The translations under genes were made by a program, and so were the position numbers. This document shows positions 42,307 through 52,998 of a stretch of DNA of 64,000 bases, piece after piece. Source of the stretch: Phialophora verrucosa. Taxonomy: Eukaryota > Ascomycota > Eurotiomycetes > Chaetothyriales > Herpotrichiellaceae. Where the stretch lies: contig MSED01000005.1 in NCBI GenBank assembly GCA_002099365.1, positions 1,240,001 through 1,304,000 of the forward strand. Direction: 5' to 3'. The notes below the pieces were generated by a model, which saw only the letters and a list, made by a program, of their open reading frames with translations, did no database searches and was not told the DNA's origin. Every line of letters starts with the position of its first letter. The stretch's first letter is position 1.

Positions 42307-42521
42307 ACTGACTTGTCTGGTGCCGCCGGTACTTGTCCTTGAGATGTCCAAGTACTGCACTGTCGCCTACCTGGAGTTGACGGGACGGAATGGGACGACC
42401 TCTTACAATGACAGAGCCGGTCCGGGGTCAGATAATGTATCCTCTAGTTGTGATTGAGCCTTACGACGGTGTATCCCTGGCTTAAAACGCGGTCAGAGGC
42501 CAGCTACAGTCACGGCCACAG

Positions 42522-42529
42522 TTATATAA
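42522..42529 (-). promoter_or_regulatory. Possible TATA element of the acyl-CoA dehydrogenase gene
   Basis: TTATATAA, palindromic, about 215 bp upstream of the chosen ATG. Only the match and the position support it; the distance to a transcription start is unknown. Confidence 0.3.
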
Positions 42530-42639
42530 GCAGAACTGTCCGAGCTCGATGGTAATGGTGTACCTTTTGGTCTCTCGTCTCTCCGGTCAGCATCAGGAGA
42601 CAGCCGAGGGATGAGATGTAAGACGGTGTGAGGCAATGC

Positions 42640-42664
42640 GATGTGATGTGATGTGATGAGATGG
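42640..42664. repeat. GATGT-type microsatellite, five units
   Basis: Units read GATGT three times, then GATGA and GATGG, in the acyl-CoA dehydrogenase upstream region. Confidence 0.8.
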
Positions 42665-43880
42665 AGCAGCTACCTATTGCAGTGCGTTCACTCCGTCAGA
42701 TAGTGTCAGAGGGTTCTGTATCTCAATTATCTGACCGGAGAGTGCAATGAAGGCAAGTAAGTCGTCGAGGCGAGTGAGTTTGAGCCTCGGCTTGCTCGAG
42801 TTCGGGTGTCCCTATTTCGTAAGTCAGGCGCAGGTTTACCTAACTTATTAAGTACCGAGTATTAATGGGTGTGGCTAGGTGTGCTTCGGTGGCCTCAACG
42901 CAGCCAATTGAGGCTTCTCTAGGTGTCCCTGGGCCCGCCTCTCACGCGTCGCTTAAGTCTCGGCTGGATTGTGGCTCGGCGCAGAAGACTCAGTCATGCC
43001 TCAGATTTACAATACTTGTACGTTTCGCAAACATGGCGATTGTTTGAGTTTCCAAGGTTACAGATAGTGCCTGCACATGCACAGCTGGTGAAAGGGCAAT
43101 GTCCAAATGGCAGATCCTCAGAGGGGAAGATTGCACGCGAAGTGGCCTGTGTCCCAAAGCGAACGAATCCACTCTCGACCAAGCAACATGATCGCCAGTA
43201 AGGTGTTCAGGCTGAAGTAGATCATGGACAGGATGGCCTGTGAGGGAGAGGGGGACAGCTCGCTGGGCCACGGTTAAGACATAGAATCCGCCTTGTGTCT
43301 CCAAGTACAGTGAAGTACTTACATAGAACCTGCCTTTTCACATTATCGTGTCTACTGTCTCAGCGGACTAGGAACAGCCAAGAGACAAAAGGGCACACAG
43401 TGTCCGCTGCATCCTCCTTGCAAAGCTGCCCTGGCAGAAGAAATCACGTTTCCTGATGGCTCCCTAGCGAGCGGGATTCATGTTTCCCCTTGCGCCCGAC
43501 TTACGAAGAGGTTCTTGGCCGTGCAGCTTTGTTACCACATGACGCCTAGTTCACTAGCCGATACCCACCAGCAGCCTCTGCATATCATACACACAAAAGG
43601 CTTTCTAGCTTGTTAGTGCTTGTTGTCGTGAATCAATACCTTGGAAGCTCAGAGCCGGACATGGAGCTACCACCGGCTTGAAGTCGCGTCACACTTCATT
43701 GGAATGCTGGCAACTTCCGCGTGCCAACGACGCGGCTGAAACAATAATGACATGCCGGGTGCCGGCGCGAGGGGTGAAGAATTTATGAGATGGAATTCGA
43801 CTCCGGGCACAGGATGGAGGGTAAGTTGAAGGTCTTGCGGCTTTCTTCTGCTTGCAGTTGGCAACTCTCTCGCGCTCACG

Positions 43881-45575
43881 ATGGCTGCCTCGTTCTGGCC
43901 GCCGAGACGTTCAGAGACGATTTACATCTCTCTCCTGCTGATATGCTTCTTTTACGTCCTCGTCTCGAGCCCAATAGGGCAGCATGCGCACGCAATCGTT
44001 CGACCTGGCCGGCACGCCGCTACCACGGGCAAACACAGTGGTGCTTCCGACAACAACAGCACCTCTGCGGAGGACGACCTTGGGAATGGTGTGGACGATC
44101 ACTATAACGAAACAACAGCACAGGCGCTGGACAAATATTTCGGGGAGCAGCGCGTCGAGCTGGCAACCCTGCAAGAGGGAGAGTTGGATGACTACAAAAT
44201 GGGTCAGGTAGGACCCTACATCCGGGCCATAATGGATCCCAAGGACACGTATTTCGACCGACTGCAATGTCCACGGCCGTTCAAGGATCGGTACAAAGTG
44301 CTCCGGCCACAACAGAATTTGACCTCCCAGTACGACCAGCAGCCATCGAAGAAGCGGTATTTTTTTGCCCTTAATCTCTACCAGTGTGCGTATGTGCTAC
44401 CGCGGTTGCTTGCATCTGTCGTCGAGGCCATGCGGAGGCTTGGCCCAGAAGATTGCGTCTTGTCGATTGTCGGTGGACGCTCCGATGATGGCACCACGGA
44501 AATCCTGGCTGCGTTAAGAAAAGAAGTCGAAACCCTTAATGCGGTATACTACTTTGGCACTAGCGATATTGACCCGTTGAAAAAGGGCCACGATCGAGTG
44601 ACGGAGCTTGCCAAACTCCGAAATCTTGCGCTCGCACCTCTGTTCGCAAGGAGGCAGCATTGGGCGGCTGATGCAACGGTCATCTTCGTGAACGACGTCT
44701 CGATCTGTACCGATGACATCCTGGAACTTGTCTATCAGAAACATTATCAGCAGGCGGATATGGTCTGTGCAATGGACTGGAACAACAACGGAGCCACGTT
44801 CTACGACTCTTGGATAGGGCGCAGCATGAACGGCGATATGTTCGTCGAGATCCCGCAGAGTGGATCTTTCGAGTTTGCGACCAATCTGTTCTGGAACGAC
44901 AAGGAGGCTCGGCGTCACATCGACGAAAGGTTACCTCTCCAAGTGTTTGCTTGCTGGAACGGCGCGGTGGCTTTCAAGGCCGAGCCATTACTGCTGCACA
45001 ACCTCAAATTCAGGGCGCCTTACAAGGATGAATGTTATACGGGGGAGCCAACGTTGTTCTGCAAAGACCTCTGGGCTCTGGGATACGGCCGCATTGCAGT
45101 CATTCCCAGCGTGAACGTGGGATACAACGACGACCAGTCAAGAGGGGCAAAGCAAGTGCATGGGTATGCCTCGCTAAACATTCAGCACACGGAGCATGAC
45201 AAGGCTTTATCGACCGAGATCAAGTGGCAGAAGTCCCCGCCCAGCAATGTCAAATGTCAGCCGGATTGGAGGCATTCCTCCTGGGCGCCGTGGGATGATG
45301 CTCTGGAAGAGCACATTCCCTTCGATTGGACTCGATCTGGATACTTCAACGCCAAGCAGCCGTTCAGTCAAGAGCTTGAATTTGAGGACGAAATTGATGA
45401 GGAGGATTTAGGGACGGCCACCACGGCCGCGCCGGCCACTGAAAGTCAGGTTGTGGCAGATTACACCCCAGAGCCTGAGGGCTATGGTATCGACGGTGAC
45501 TTCCATGGAGACGGAGCCGAGACTGATGTGGGTGAAGCCCTTTTTGTTGATGAGGTGCAAGGGGTTGAAGGCTAG
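43881..45575 (+). CDS. Glycosyltransferase family 69 (CAP59/CMT1-type alpha-1,3-mannosyltransferase)
   Basis: Single exon, 564 residues. Type II membrane topology: a short N-terminal tail, then a membrane segment at about residues 12-30 (TIYISLLLICFFYVLVSS), then a stem and a catalytic domain. GT69 blocks visible: RYFFALNLYQCAYVLPRLL, EDCVLSIVGGRSDDGTTEIL, ELAKLRNLALAPLF, VIFVNDVSICTDDILELV, MDWNNNGATFYDSWIGR and ACWNGAVAFKAEPLL. The family is defined by the cryptococcal enzymes Cap59 and Cmt1, which act in capsule polysaccharide mannosylation in the Golgi. In ascomycetes such genes are linked to cell-wall or secreted glycan synthesis. The acidic C-terminal 70 residues are extra. An upstream out-of-frame ATG at 43790 might reduce initiation if it is transcribed. 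Confidence 0.92.
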   Translation: MAASFWPPRRSETIYISLLLICFFYVLVSSPIGQHAHAIVRPGRHAATTGKHSGASDNNSTSAEDDLGNGVDDHYNETTAQALDKYFGEQRVELATLQEGELDDYKMGQVGPYIRAIMDPKDTYFDRLQCPRPFKDRYKVLRPQQNLTSQYDQQPSKKRYFFALNLYQCAYVLPRLLASVVEAMRRLGPEDCVLSIVGGRSDDGTTEILAALRKEVETLNAVYYFGTSDIDPLKKGHDRVTELAKLRNLALAPLFARRQHWAADATVIFVNDVSICTDDILELVYQKHYQQADMVCAMDWNNNGATFYDSWIGRSMNGDMFVEIPQSGSFEFATNLFWNDKEARRHIDERLPLQVFACWNGAVAFKAEPLLLHNLKFRAPYKDECYTGEPTLFCKDLWALGYGRIAVIPSVNVGYNDDQSRGAKQVHGYASLNIQHTEHDKALSTEIKWQKSPPSNVKCQPDWRHSSWAPWDDALEEHIPFDWTRSGYFNAKQPFSQELEFEDEIDEEDLGTATTAAPATESQVVADYTPEPEGYGIDGDFHGDGAETDVGEALFVDEVQGVEG

Positions 45576-45747
45576 ATAGGTTTATTTCACTAAGGATAAA
45601 TGACATGTCACGTTTTCTCGCGCCACCAACGCCACCGCCACTGCCACAGCCGCCACCACTTTACGCGAACCGCGTCATTGCAACCCATCTTGGGAACCCC
45701 TCTCTTTCTTCCATTCCATCCACCCTGCACGAAGCCACACCCTCACT

Positions 45748-47550
45748 ATGCCTCTGAACACACTGCGACTCAACCACCAGAAGTCCTCCCATCCTAACGA
45801 CCGCATCGTCTTTATCAAGCCTCTTCCCCGGCCGCCTTCGGATCAAGCGTCGTACGAAATTGCCGATACTTTCCTTCGGGCTATTGCGGCTCAATGTCTC
45901 CCACTCATGAAGAACCATTACCTCTCGGTCACCACGTTAGAAGAGCATGAAGCCAACCGCGAGTTCATCGGGCGGAATTTCAACAATGGCGAGATCATTC
46001 AGCTGGTGCTTACTACCAAGGATGGACGATGGCTCCCGTTCAATGCAGTGCAAATGGTGATGATGCATGAGTTGGCACACAACACCCACATGAACCATGG
46101 ACGGGACTTCTGGAAGACTCGAAATGTCTACGCTGAGGAGATGAAGGCATTATGGGCGAAGCGCTACACTGGGGAAGGGTTTTGGGGCGGAGGTCGAACG
46201 TTAAACGATATGGGCTCAGTCATCGGCAACAACATATTGCGGAGCGACGAGCTGGAACGACTGCCGCTGTGTGGAGGCACATATCGGAGCCGGAATAGAA
46301 AACGCAGAGGCCGCACCGACAAGCCGGAGCTGACATGGAAGGAGAAGCGAGACCGGCGCATCGAGAAGAAGTTCGGCAAGAACGGCGTCGCTCTCGGCGA
46401 GGACGAGGACAAGCGACTGTCCTTGGAAATCAACCGCAAGGGTCCCATCGGAGTGAAGCCCCGTGTTGCCCAAAGTGCCCGTGGGCGGGAGCTCAGAGCC
46501 GCCGCTGCATTGGCTCGATTCGACACGAACAAGAAAGAAGTCGAAGATTTGCACAGAGCCGAACGGATAAAGACGGAGAGTGACGACGACGAGGACGACT
46601 ACGAGGACCTAGATGCCGGTCTAGAGGACGCTAGGGACGTCGATGGCCGCAAGATTCTGGACACTCGAGGCCGCGGTATGATCCGAGTGTGTTCCGACGA
46701 AGATGCCGACGAAGCGCAAGCCCACACACGCCAAGAATTACAGGAGCTTAACACGCTGGACCGTTATTTCACATCATTTCAAACGGGCCAGGAAGACACG
46801 GGTATGCGGGCCGGGGGGGTGGCCTCACCAGGTTTGCCAGGGAGAACCAAAAGTGCCACAACTCCTCCACCTACCCCTACGAGTAGGGCGACGATGACAA
46901 GCACGCTACAATCTGACACGCACAAGAGTGTCCAATCTCCTCGAAGTGCCCCTGGGAAACAACAACCGCGCGCTTGTTCTTCTTCGTCGACCGCCCAGTC
47001 GGCCTCACGATCTCATTTACCCCATTCTGGAAGCACCTTGAGACAGGACGATGGGTATAATAGTAACAACCCCACCACGCCCAGGCAGACGCGGACCACC
47101 CTTTCCGCATTCCTTGGCCCGGAAAACACTGACCGTGTCCCTACTTTTCCTGTGACGTCTTTACCTTCAACCCAGGCCAAAAGCCCGAAAGGCAGCAGCA
47201 ACAGCACCCCTATGACTGAGACCACTGCGGGAGTAGCACTCGTGCGAGAACCCGGATCAACCTCCACTTTCACCGCCACCTCGAGCTTGCCAGTTTCGCC
47301 ACTTCCACGCCCACGAGCAGTATCAACGATCAGCTGCCCGATCTGCTCGCTTGAAAACGCTCCCCTCAACGCCACCTGCGTGGCCTGTTCGCACGTTTTA
47401 GATCGTCGGAAGGACCCGACAAGCTGGTCATGTCAGAGCGAGGCGTGCACCGACAGCGGGACGTCATATCTCAATGCTGGGGATGTGCGTGTCTGCGGGG
47501 TTTGCGGCCTCAGAAGAGAGCACACAGAACCTGCGGCACACAGAAGGTAA
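45748..47550 (+). CDS. wss1: WLM-domain metalloprotease Wss1
   Basis: Single exon, 600 residues. The N-terminal half is a WLM domain with the zinc-protease motif MMHELAHNTHMNHGRDFW at about residue 105 (HExxH with the third His 6 residues later). The Wss1 lead-in (RIVFIKPLPRPPSDQASYEIADTFLRAIAAQCLPLM) precedes it. The middle is basic and then acidic (ESDDDEDDYEDLD), the rest disordered. A RanBP2-type zinc finger closes the protein (CPICSLENAPLNATCVAC). Wss1 clears DNA-protein crosslinks and acts with SUMO and Cdc48; short hydrophobic-acidic motifs that could bind SUMO are present (IRVCSDED, about residue 312). A second Cys pair (VCGVCGL) lies near the end. Confidence 0.92.
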   Translation: MPLNTLRLNHQKSSHPNDRIVFIKPLPRPPSDQASYEIADTFLRAIAAQCLPLMKNHYLSVTTLEEHEANREFIGRNFNNGEIIQLVLTTKDGRWLPFNAVQMVMMHELAHNTHMNHGRDFWKTRNVYAEEMKALWAKRYTGEGFWGGGRTLNDMGSVIGNNILRSDELERLPLCGGTYRSRNRKRRGRTDKPELTWKEKRDRRIEKKFGKNGVALGEDEDKRLSLEINRKGPIGVKPRVAQSARGRELRAAAALARFDTNKKEVEDLHRAERIKTESDDDEDDYEDLDAGLEDARDVDGRKILDTRGRGMIRVCSDEDADEAQAHTRQELQELNTLDRYFTSFQTGQEDTGMRAGGVASPGLPGRTKSATTPPPTPTSRATMTSTLQSDTHKSVQSPRSAPGKQQPRACSSSSTAQSASRSHLPHSGSTLRQDDGYNSNNPTTPRQTRTTLSAFLGPENTDRVPTFPVTSLPSTQAKSPKGSSNSTPMTETTAGVALVREPGSTSTFTATSSLPVSPLPRPRAVSTISCPICSLENAPLNATCVACSHVLDRRKDPTSWSCQSEACTDSGTSYLNAGDVRVCGVCGLRREHTEPAAHRR

Positions 47551-49648
47551 ACTAACTAGGAGTTCCACGCCGTGGCCCACCAGCTGTCTAAATGAGGGCA
47601 TCATCATGTCAAGGAACAGATGGTATGGTGCTTGTAAGTACTGTGCTTGATGGGCTGGGTATTGGCTCTACACCGGACTAGTAAAAAGCAGGGAGAGGGT
47701 AACGGGTACTCGTAGGGATCAGAGATGCCGCTCGCTCGCGTGCGTGGATCCGGCCCCCCCCCTCCCCGTTTGTGGCAATGGGCTTACGGACTGGAGCATG
47801 GTTGACGAATCTCTCCGCGGCCGATGTCCGGCTGACTGACTACTATTGACTGACATGACTCTCTTGACTGGACTGAGCTGGACTGAGCTGAACAGTGTGA
47901 GTGGGTGAGTTGGTTGGTGGGTGGGTAAATGGATGGAAAAGTGCAAATGGACGAAACAAATCGTTCAGCATACATACTGGATACATAGTAGGCAATACAC
48001 CCAGCATTGGGGGAGGAGATTTGGGTTTGACGACAGATGACATGTTAGGTGTACGGTTTACGAGTAGAGTTTTGGATCACACAAGATGATTAATACGCGG
48101 AGCCATAGTACGAGTATGTCTTGTATTCCGCCTTGGATAAGCTGTTTAACGATTAGTGGAGTTGGAAGGACATTTACAATTCCGCTGAGACGTCTTTGCT
48201 CTATGCTTTTGTGTTTGTTTGACATTGAACTCACTGCAAATCAGGATACGAGACTATTGGTCTATTTCTGGCCGTGGTGCTTAGTACAATACAGTACTGA
48301 AGCAGCGCGCAGCATTCCAAGCCTTGCACCTCAGATGTCTTAGAGGTGTCTTGTTCTGCGCTGCCCTGCTTCTTCTTCAGTCTGGTCCATCAGCCTTGTG
48401 CGGCATTGTCTTTGAGCACCGAAGACGACCCTGGAATGATCACATTCTACATACGTCATGCCTGAGAGTGGAGTCGTCGCCCCGAACATCTGCCCTTGGT
48501 GGTTTCTGGCATTCAAGCTTGGAGTAGAGTATCAACCCAGCGATAGGCCCATTAGATGCGGACCATTCGAGCCCGTCAAGAAATTGGGCAACTCCAAGGC
48601 ATCCTCCCTCGCTTGCTTGGTGCCGGAAAGGGTTCGAGTTCAAGCGCCGCCTCTCCAGTCCTCTAGATCCAGCCGACTCTTCCCATCTTTATGCTGGAGA
48701 TTAGCCTGCCAGCAGATCTTCAGGCATCCATGGATTGTGGTGGGGGACGCCATGATTCTCTGGTGGTGCTGTCCAAGAGGCTTGTGTGGTGGGAGTGGTA
48801 GTATCAGCTCGTTGGGTATCGAACGTTCGCATCCAGCACTGACTTGAGCCAAAGAATATCACTTACGAGTGACCCCGCTAGACCCTTCCTGGGCAACCCG
48901 AAACACAGGCATTGCAGTAGATTGCGACCAGGCCAATGTCAAATCTCGTCGCCGCACCAGCTTCATCGAGAGAGACTTACGATTCGGACTCCAGACTTCC
49001 GCCGTCTCCGGGATGTGCATCTACACACTGAAACCACGAAACATAACAAAGGCAGGCGCCGACCGAGAATGCTGGCGCGAGGGGCTTGCGATCAGAGTCA
49101 TTCCAACTCCGTTTCCATCATCCTTGGCCTCGACATCCTTCCCTTCCAAATAGACCAGCGGTGTAAAAAGCTCGCAGGAAACACGGGAAGGACCCAAAAG
49201 ACTTCTCAGACGATGTCTTCAATATCATCCCCCCAGCAATCGCTGGGTTCGGCCGCCTCTGCCTGAGAACGCAACCAGGATCAGATCGCACGCACCTTGT
49301 GCTTTGGTGGAAGGGACCCCCAGCAGGCCCGCAGCCTTCGTCGGACGTTCTTAAGGTAATGGGCACGGGCCAAAAGGGCCTCAGGGATATCTCATGCAGA
49401 ACATCAGCTGCTCGGCGTCTCGTTCTCACCCCTGTTCGGCACAATTTCTGAGCCGGATAAAAATCATAGGATAAGCTGGGTGCAAAAGTTTCATCATCGT
49501 AGCAACCTGCCGTCAAAGCACATATAAGGGTGTCGCAATAACCGCTTGAGCGTAGGGTAAGCGAGAAACCTGCAATAGAGGAATCCTCAGTATTGAGCCC
49601 ATAGCCATTTGCCCAAGTGATCTTGAGCTGGCACATTCCACATTGATA
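47551..49648. other. 2.1-kb convergent intergenic region
   Basis: Lies between the 3' ends of wss1 and vps71. No gene seen. It holds a C9 run at 47754-47762, a tandem GACTGAGCTG pair at 47871-47890, one TACTCGTA, two TACGAGTA copies (48059, 48109) and a TACAGTAC (48290). Confidence 0.5.
47871..47890. repeat. Tandem 10-mer GACTGAGCTG, two copies
   Basis: Two exact copies inside a wider GACTGA/TGACT-rich stretch (about 47831-47895). Confidence 0.75.
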
Positions 49649-50719
49649 TCAGTATGCTGTTGCAGCCGCCGAGCACACCGATTCGTGGGCCTTCCAACAA
49701 TCCAGCAGTCCACAAACCCTTTCACCGCATCCATACTTGCACCTCACTTTACCCCAATATCCACATACGGCGCAGAACCAGCGCTCCGGTTTCGCCATGA
49801 GCGTGCTGTTACCTGTGCGCATGGCAAAGACAGCCCCAGTTCCGCTTGGGTCCGGCGGATCATCGAGAGGCTTCGCACGAGCTGCGGTATAACTCAACGG
49901 TGGCTCCGCAAGAAGAGCCTGCATTACCCGCTCCGAAGGCATTTTGGGCATATCCAATGTGCGCAGCAGAGGGTCGCGGTCCAGCGCATGGTCGTATGCG
50001 GGCGCGGCGTTCTGGCTTGCCGAAGGAGAAGAAGGTTGTGTTTGTTGCTTTGGCCGAGACGAGGGCGATTTTTGAGATGCGGCGGGTGAAGCGGGCTGGG
50101 AGCGTTGATGTTGGGAGGGGGCATCTGCCATCTCGATATCGACTCTGCCGGCGCCGGCTGATTCAGGCTCACTCTTCACTGGCGCAGACTTGGAATGTCT
50201 CAATGAACTTGCACGCCTGGCTCCTCCCTTCGCCGCCGGTGTTAATGGAGCATTCTTCGCCGTACTCCGCCTCTTCGAATCTGCCACCGTTTTCTGCGGA
50301 GGTTGCGCAGCCTGACTGCCGGCACGAGAACTTGAGGGAGGGAGAATGCCAGCACTCCCATAGACGTTGATCCCCGCCTCTTCATTTGCCAAATAGTGTT
50401 GAAAGTTCCGCTGGTATGCAAGGATTCTCTTCACATTCGGTTCCAACTTCCTCTCCTTGCCTCTCGTGCAATCGCGCTTCGGAATGGGGATGTTGGCTTC
50501 GCGATAGTTCTCTTTGTTCAGATCATGTAATCTTTGTTGAGTGGCTTTTGCTTGCTTGGAGGCTTGCGCTGCGCTTCTCGCGATGGCTGCTCCGTCGCGA
50601 CCGCGTTTGCGTGAACTCAGTTGCACCGCAGGGATCGGTGCGCCGGTGTCAGGCACGTACGTCCAGCCATGCGAGGCGCGGATTGTTGCGGTGACCGGCA
50701 GTTCTTCAATTAATGGCAT
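49649..50719 (-). CDS. vps71: Vps71/Swc6-like HIT zinc-finger protein (SWR1 chromatin remodeler subunit)
   Basis: Single exon, 356 residues. The diagnostic C-terminus is a HIT zinc finger, CAVCGYWGKVRCKYGCGERVCGLLDC, followed by WKAHESVC, closely matching the ZNHIT1/Vps71 pattern (CGYWGxxxC...RVCxxxC). The N-terminal 120 residues include a conserved basic stretch (LHDLNKENYREANIPIP, NVKRILAYQRNFQHYLA) also found in Vps71. The middle is long, disordered and Ser/Pro/Gln-rich. With Arp6, Vps71 forms a module of the SWR1 complex, which deposits histone H2A.Z. The start is the first ATG (MPLIEELPV). Confidence 0.88.
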   Translation of the reverse strand: MPLIEELPVTATIRASHGWTYVPDTGAPIPAVQLSSRKRGRDGAAIARSAAQASKQAKATQQRLHDLNKENYREANIPIPKRDCTRGKERKLEPNVKRILAYQRNFQHYLANEEAGINVYGSAGILPPSSSRAGSQAAQPPQKTVADSKRRSTAKNAPLTPAAKGGARRASSLRHSKSAPVKSEPESAGAGRVDIEMADAPSQHQRSQPASPAASQKSPSSRPKQQTQPSSPSASQNAAPAYDHALDRDPLLRTLDMPKMPSERVMQALLAEPPLSYTAARAKPLDDPPDPSGTGAVFAMRTGNSTLMAKPERWFCAVCGYWGKVRCKYGCGERVCGLLDCWKAHESVCSAAATAY

Positions 50720-51174
50720 GTTGGGACGTTGATCGAGAGAGTCGTCGTCGTTGGAGTTGGTCGCGAATTCTAGTTAGAGGCTCGTGAGGCTTCGATAATC
50801 TGAGTCTGGCGGCCATTCCTGGCTTCAAGGAGCACATATGATTGGCGCGCTTCAGCTGTCAGACGCACGATTTCTTCCGCTTGAACTTGGCCTGCATTTC
50901 GCGTTTCTCTTCGCTCACTTGTCGCATCGAGACGCAGGCGAGAGCCAATTGTCGCTGTTCGAGCCGAACATCTTCATGTTGCAGCAACTAGTGCAACCTT
51001 GATTTCTGATTACCACTTGGCTCGGCAAGAACGTCGACAGCAAGTGCTGTGAATAGAATGGATAGAAATACTTGGACTGCTCCGCGAGCTCCTGTGACGA
51101 ACAGCCTCGAGGGTTAACACACCTTCATTCTTATTTCAAAAATAGTATGTGCTCTGTGACCCGAAAAGACAGCC
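50720..51174. other. Divergent intergenic region between vps71 and the epoxide hydrolase
   Basis: 455 bp holding both promoters; no gene or strong motif recognised. Confidence 0.5.
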
Positions 51175-52377
51175 ATGTCTGTGGGTGGTTTCAACGTCCT
51201 TCCCAACGGCGTATCAGATGCCATCACCCCATGGAAGGTAGACATCCCACAGCAGGATCTCGACGCTTTAGCAACATTGCTTAAGATAGCTCCACTCGCT
51301 CCGCCGACCTTTGAGAACTCTCTGCCTGAGCAAAACAGACGCCTCGGTCTCCCACGAGACTGGCTGTCCGCGGCAAAGAAATACTGGGAAACCGAATTTG
51401 ACTGGAAGAAGCACGAAGAGCACATGAATTCATTCCCCCACTTCAAAGCGTCGATCAAAGACACTTTGGGAGACTTCGATGTCCATTTTGTCGCCTTGTT
51501 CTCGAAACGCAAGGATGCCATCCCGATCTTGTTCCTCCATGGTTGGCCGGGCAGTTTCCTCGAATTTCTCCCTTTACTGCACATCCTCCGGTCCAAGCAC
51601 ACGGCGGAAGACCTACCTTACCACCTGGTCGTCCCGAGCCTGCCAGGCTATGCTTTCTCCTCAGCGCCACCATTGGACCACGACTTCCGCGCCGACGACG
51701 CCGCGCGTATCTTCGACACTCTCGCCTCTGTCCTCGGCTTTAAGTCCTATGCGGTCCAAGGCGGCGATGTCGGCGGCCGTGTAGGCCGCATAATTGCAGC
51801 GGAGTACCCCAGGTGCAAGGCAATACATCTCAACACACATCCAATGACTCCACCTGCTGATAGTGACATCAAGTCCTCAATCGATGGCGTTGAGCGCGCA
51901 GGACTCGGCAGACACAATTTCTTCCTTCACAATGGGACCGCTTACGCACTAGAGCACGCCACACGTCCCAGCACAATTGGTTTCGTGCTCTCAAGCAGCC
52001 CGCTTGCGTTGTTGGCTTGGATCGGCGAGAAGTTCATGGACTGGACTGACGATGATCCTTCGCTTGACGTGATTCTCGCGTCGGTAACGCTGTATTGGCT
52101 TACCCGGTGTGCATCGACCAACCTCTGGCCCTATCGCCAATTTTATGGGCCTCTTGCCGATAGCCACGGTTCAAAGAAATGGCATATTAAAAAGCCGCTG
52201 GGTTATTCGTGGTTCCCAAAAGAAATCAATCCGCTGCCCAAGGCGTGGATTGAAACAACTGGCAATCTGGTATTTTTCAGGCGGCATGACAGAGGAGGTC
52301 ATTTTGCAGCCATGGAACGCCCGAGAGACCTATGGAACGACGTCGAGGAGTTCTTACAGAAGGTGTGGCATGAGTAG
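51175..52377 (+). CDS. Epoxide hydrolase (alpha/beta-hydrolase, microsomal type)
   Basis: Single exon, 400 residues. An N-terminal epoxide-hydrolase domain (VDIPQQDLDALATLL; RDWLSAAKKYWETEFDWKKHE) precedes the hydrolase core. The oxyanion motif HGWPGS is at about residue 122, and the nucleophilic Asp is in VQGGDVGGRVG near residue 198. The catalytic His is in RGGHFAAMERP near residue 375. The Asp nucleophile marks an epoxide hydrolase rather than an esterase. Enzymes of this type open epoxides to diols, in detoxification or secondary metabolism. No N-terminal membrane anchor is seen, so it is likely soluble, unlike the mammalian microsomal form. Confidence 0.92.
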   Translation: MSVGGFNVLPNGVSDAITPWKVDIPQQDLDALATLLKIAPLAPPTFENSLPEQNRRLGLPRDWLSAAKKYWETEFDWKKHEEHMNSFPHFKASIKDTLGDFDVHFVALFSKRKDAIPILFLHGWPGSFLEFLPLLHILRSKHTAEDLPYHLVVPSLPGYAFSSAPPLDHDFRADDAARIFDTLASVLGFKSYAVQGGDVGGRVGRIIAAEYPRCKAIHLNTHPMTPPADSDIKSSIDGVERAGLGRHNFFLHNGTAYALEHATRPSTIGFVLSSSPLALLAWIGEKFMDWTDDDPSLDVILASVTLYWLTRCASTNLWPYRQFYGPLADSHGSKKWHIKKPLGYSWFPKEINPLPKAWIETTGNLVFFRRHDRGGHFAAMERPRDLWNDVEEFLQKVWHE

Positions 52378-52994
52378 TGTAGCTCTGTTTCGAGGTCGAT
52401 ATCTTCTTGTCAGATCACGTTCGACCTGGAATGGTGGTGCTTCTGTAGTTCCCTCCCTCTCCTCTTGCATGCTTTTTCACCAAACACTTGCACCTTGACC
52501 TGACCGGGAGGAGCACTACATTCCCCCCCGTTCGCGTATCGCACGCCACTCCTCCACCTTAGCAATGATATTATCACCTTATATTGAGCGATAGGGAGGA
52601 ATCTAAAACCGAGGTTCTCCTTCAACATCCTTGAACCATACTTGGAGGAGATAGCGCATCGTCGTACTGCAATGGAAATCGATGCACTTGGGAGTGGAAC
52701 TAGTTCTCTTGAACTTCTTGACTATTCGAATTAATCCGCAAGTCAGTACAATATAAGAGAGTAATTTGAGATCTGGAGCATGTTAGCAGTCACGCAAAAG
52801 GTACGTCCGGTTAGAAAGTGAGCTTCCTGTGTTCAGAACCTGTTGAAAAAGGGGCGAGCCAAGATTTTCCAATGCTGCTTTAGTCGCTGCGTTCGACGCG
52901 CGGTTGAACACGATAAATAATTACTCCTCGTCCTTGGATAAACCACTCGCAGTGCTACTCAGGAGACGGTGGGGAGCGCCATGTCCGCGAAGCT
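52378..52994. other. Intergenic, upstream of gup1
   Basis: No gene seen apart from a short uORF immediately before gup1, listed separately. Confidence 0.5.
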
Positions 52995-52998
52995 ATGA
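52981..52998 (+). promoter_or_regulatory. Five-codon uORF overlapping the gup1 start (ATGA)
   Basis: An ATG at 52981 codes MSAKL and ends with TGA at 52996-52998. The stop shares bases with the gup1 ATG at 52995-52997. Such an overlap lets ribosomes reinitiate at the main start, or compete with it. It matters only if transcription starts upstream of 52981. Confidence 0.45.

Larger units (their letters stand above)
42307..43880. other. Divergent intergenic region between acyl-CoA dehydrogenase and GT69 genes
   Basis: No gene supported. Holds both promoters. A pentanucleotide GATGT-type tract is at 42640-42664 and a TTATATAA element at 42522. An ATG at 43790 opens a frame that overlaps the GT69 start out of register. 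Confidence 0.5.

Noticed and set aside
43790..44107. Plus-strand frame overlapping the GT69 start
   Set aside because: Out of register with the GT69 protein and without family signal; at most a uORF.
48620..48660. GGTTCGAGTTC, similar to a tRNA B box
   Set aside because: No A box, anticodon arm or acceptor stem can be formed around it.
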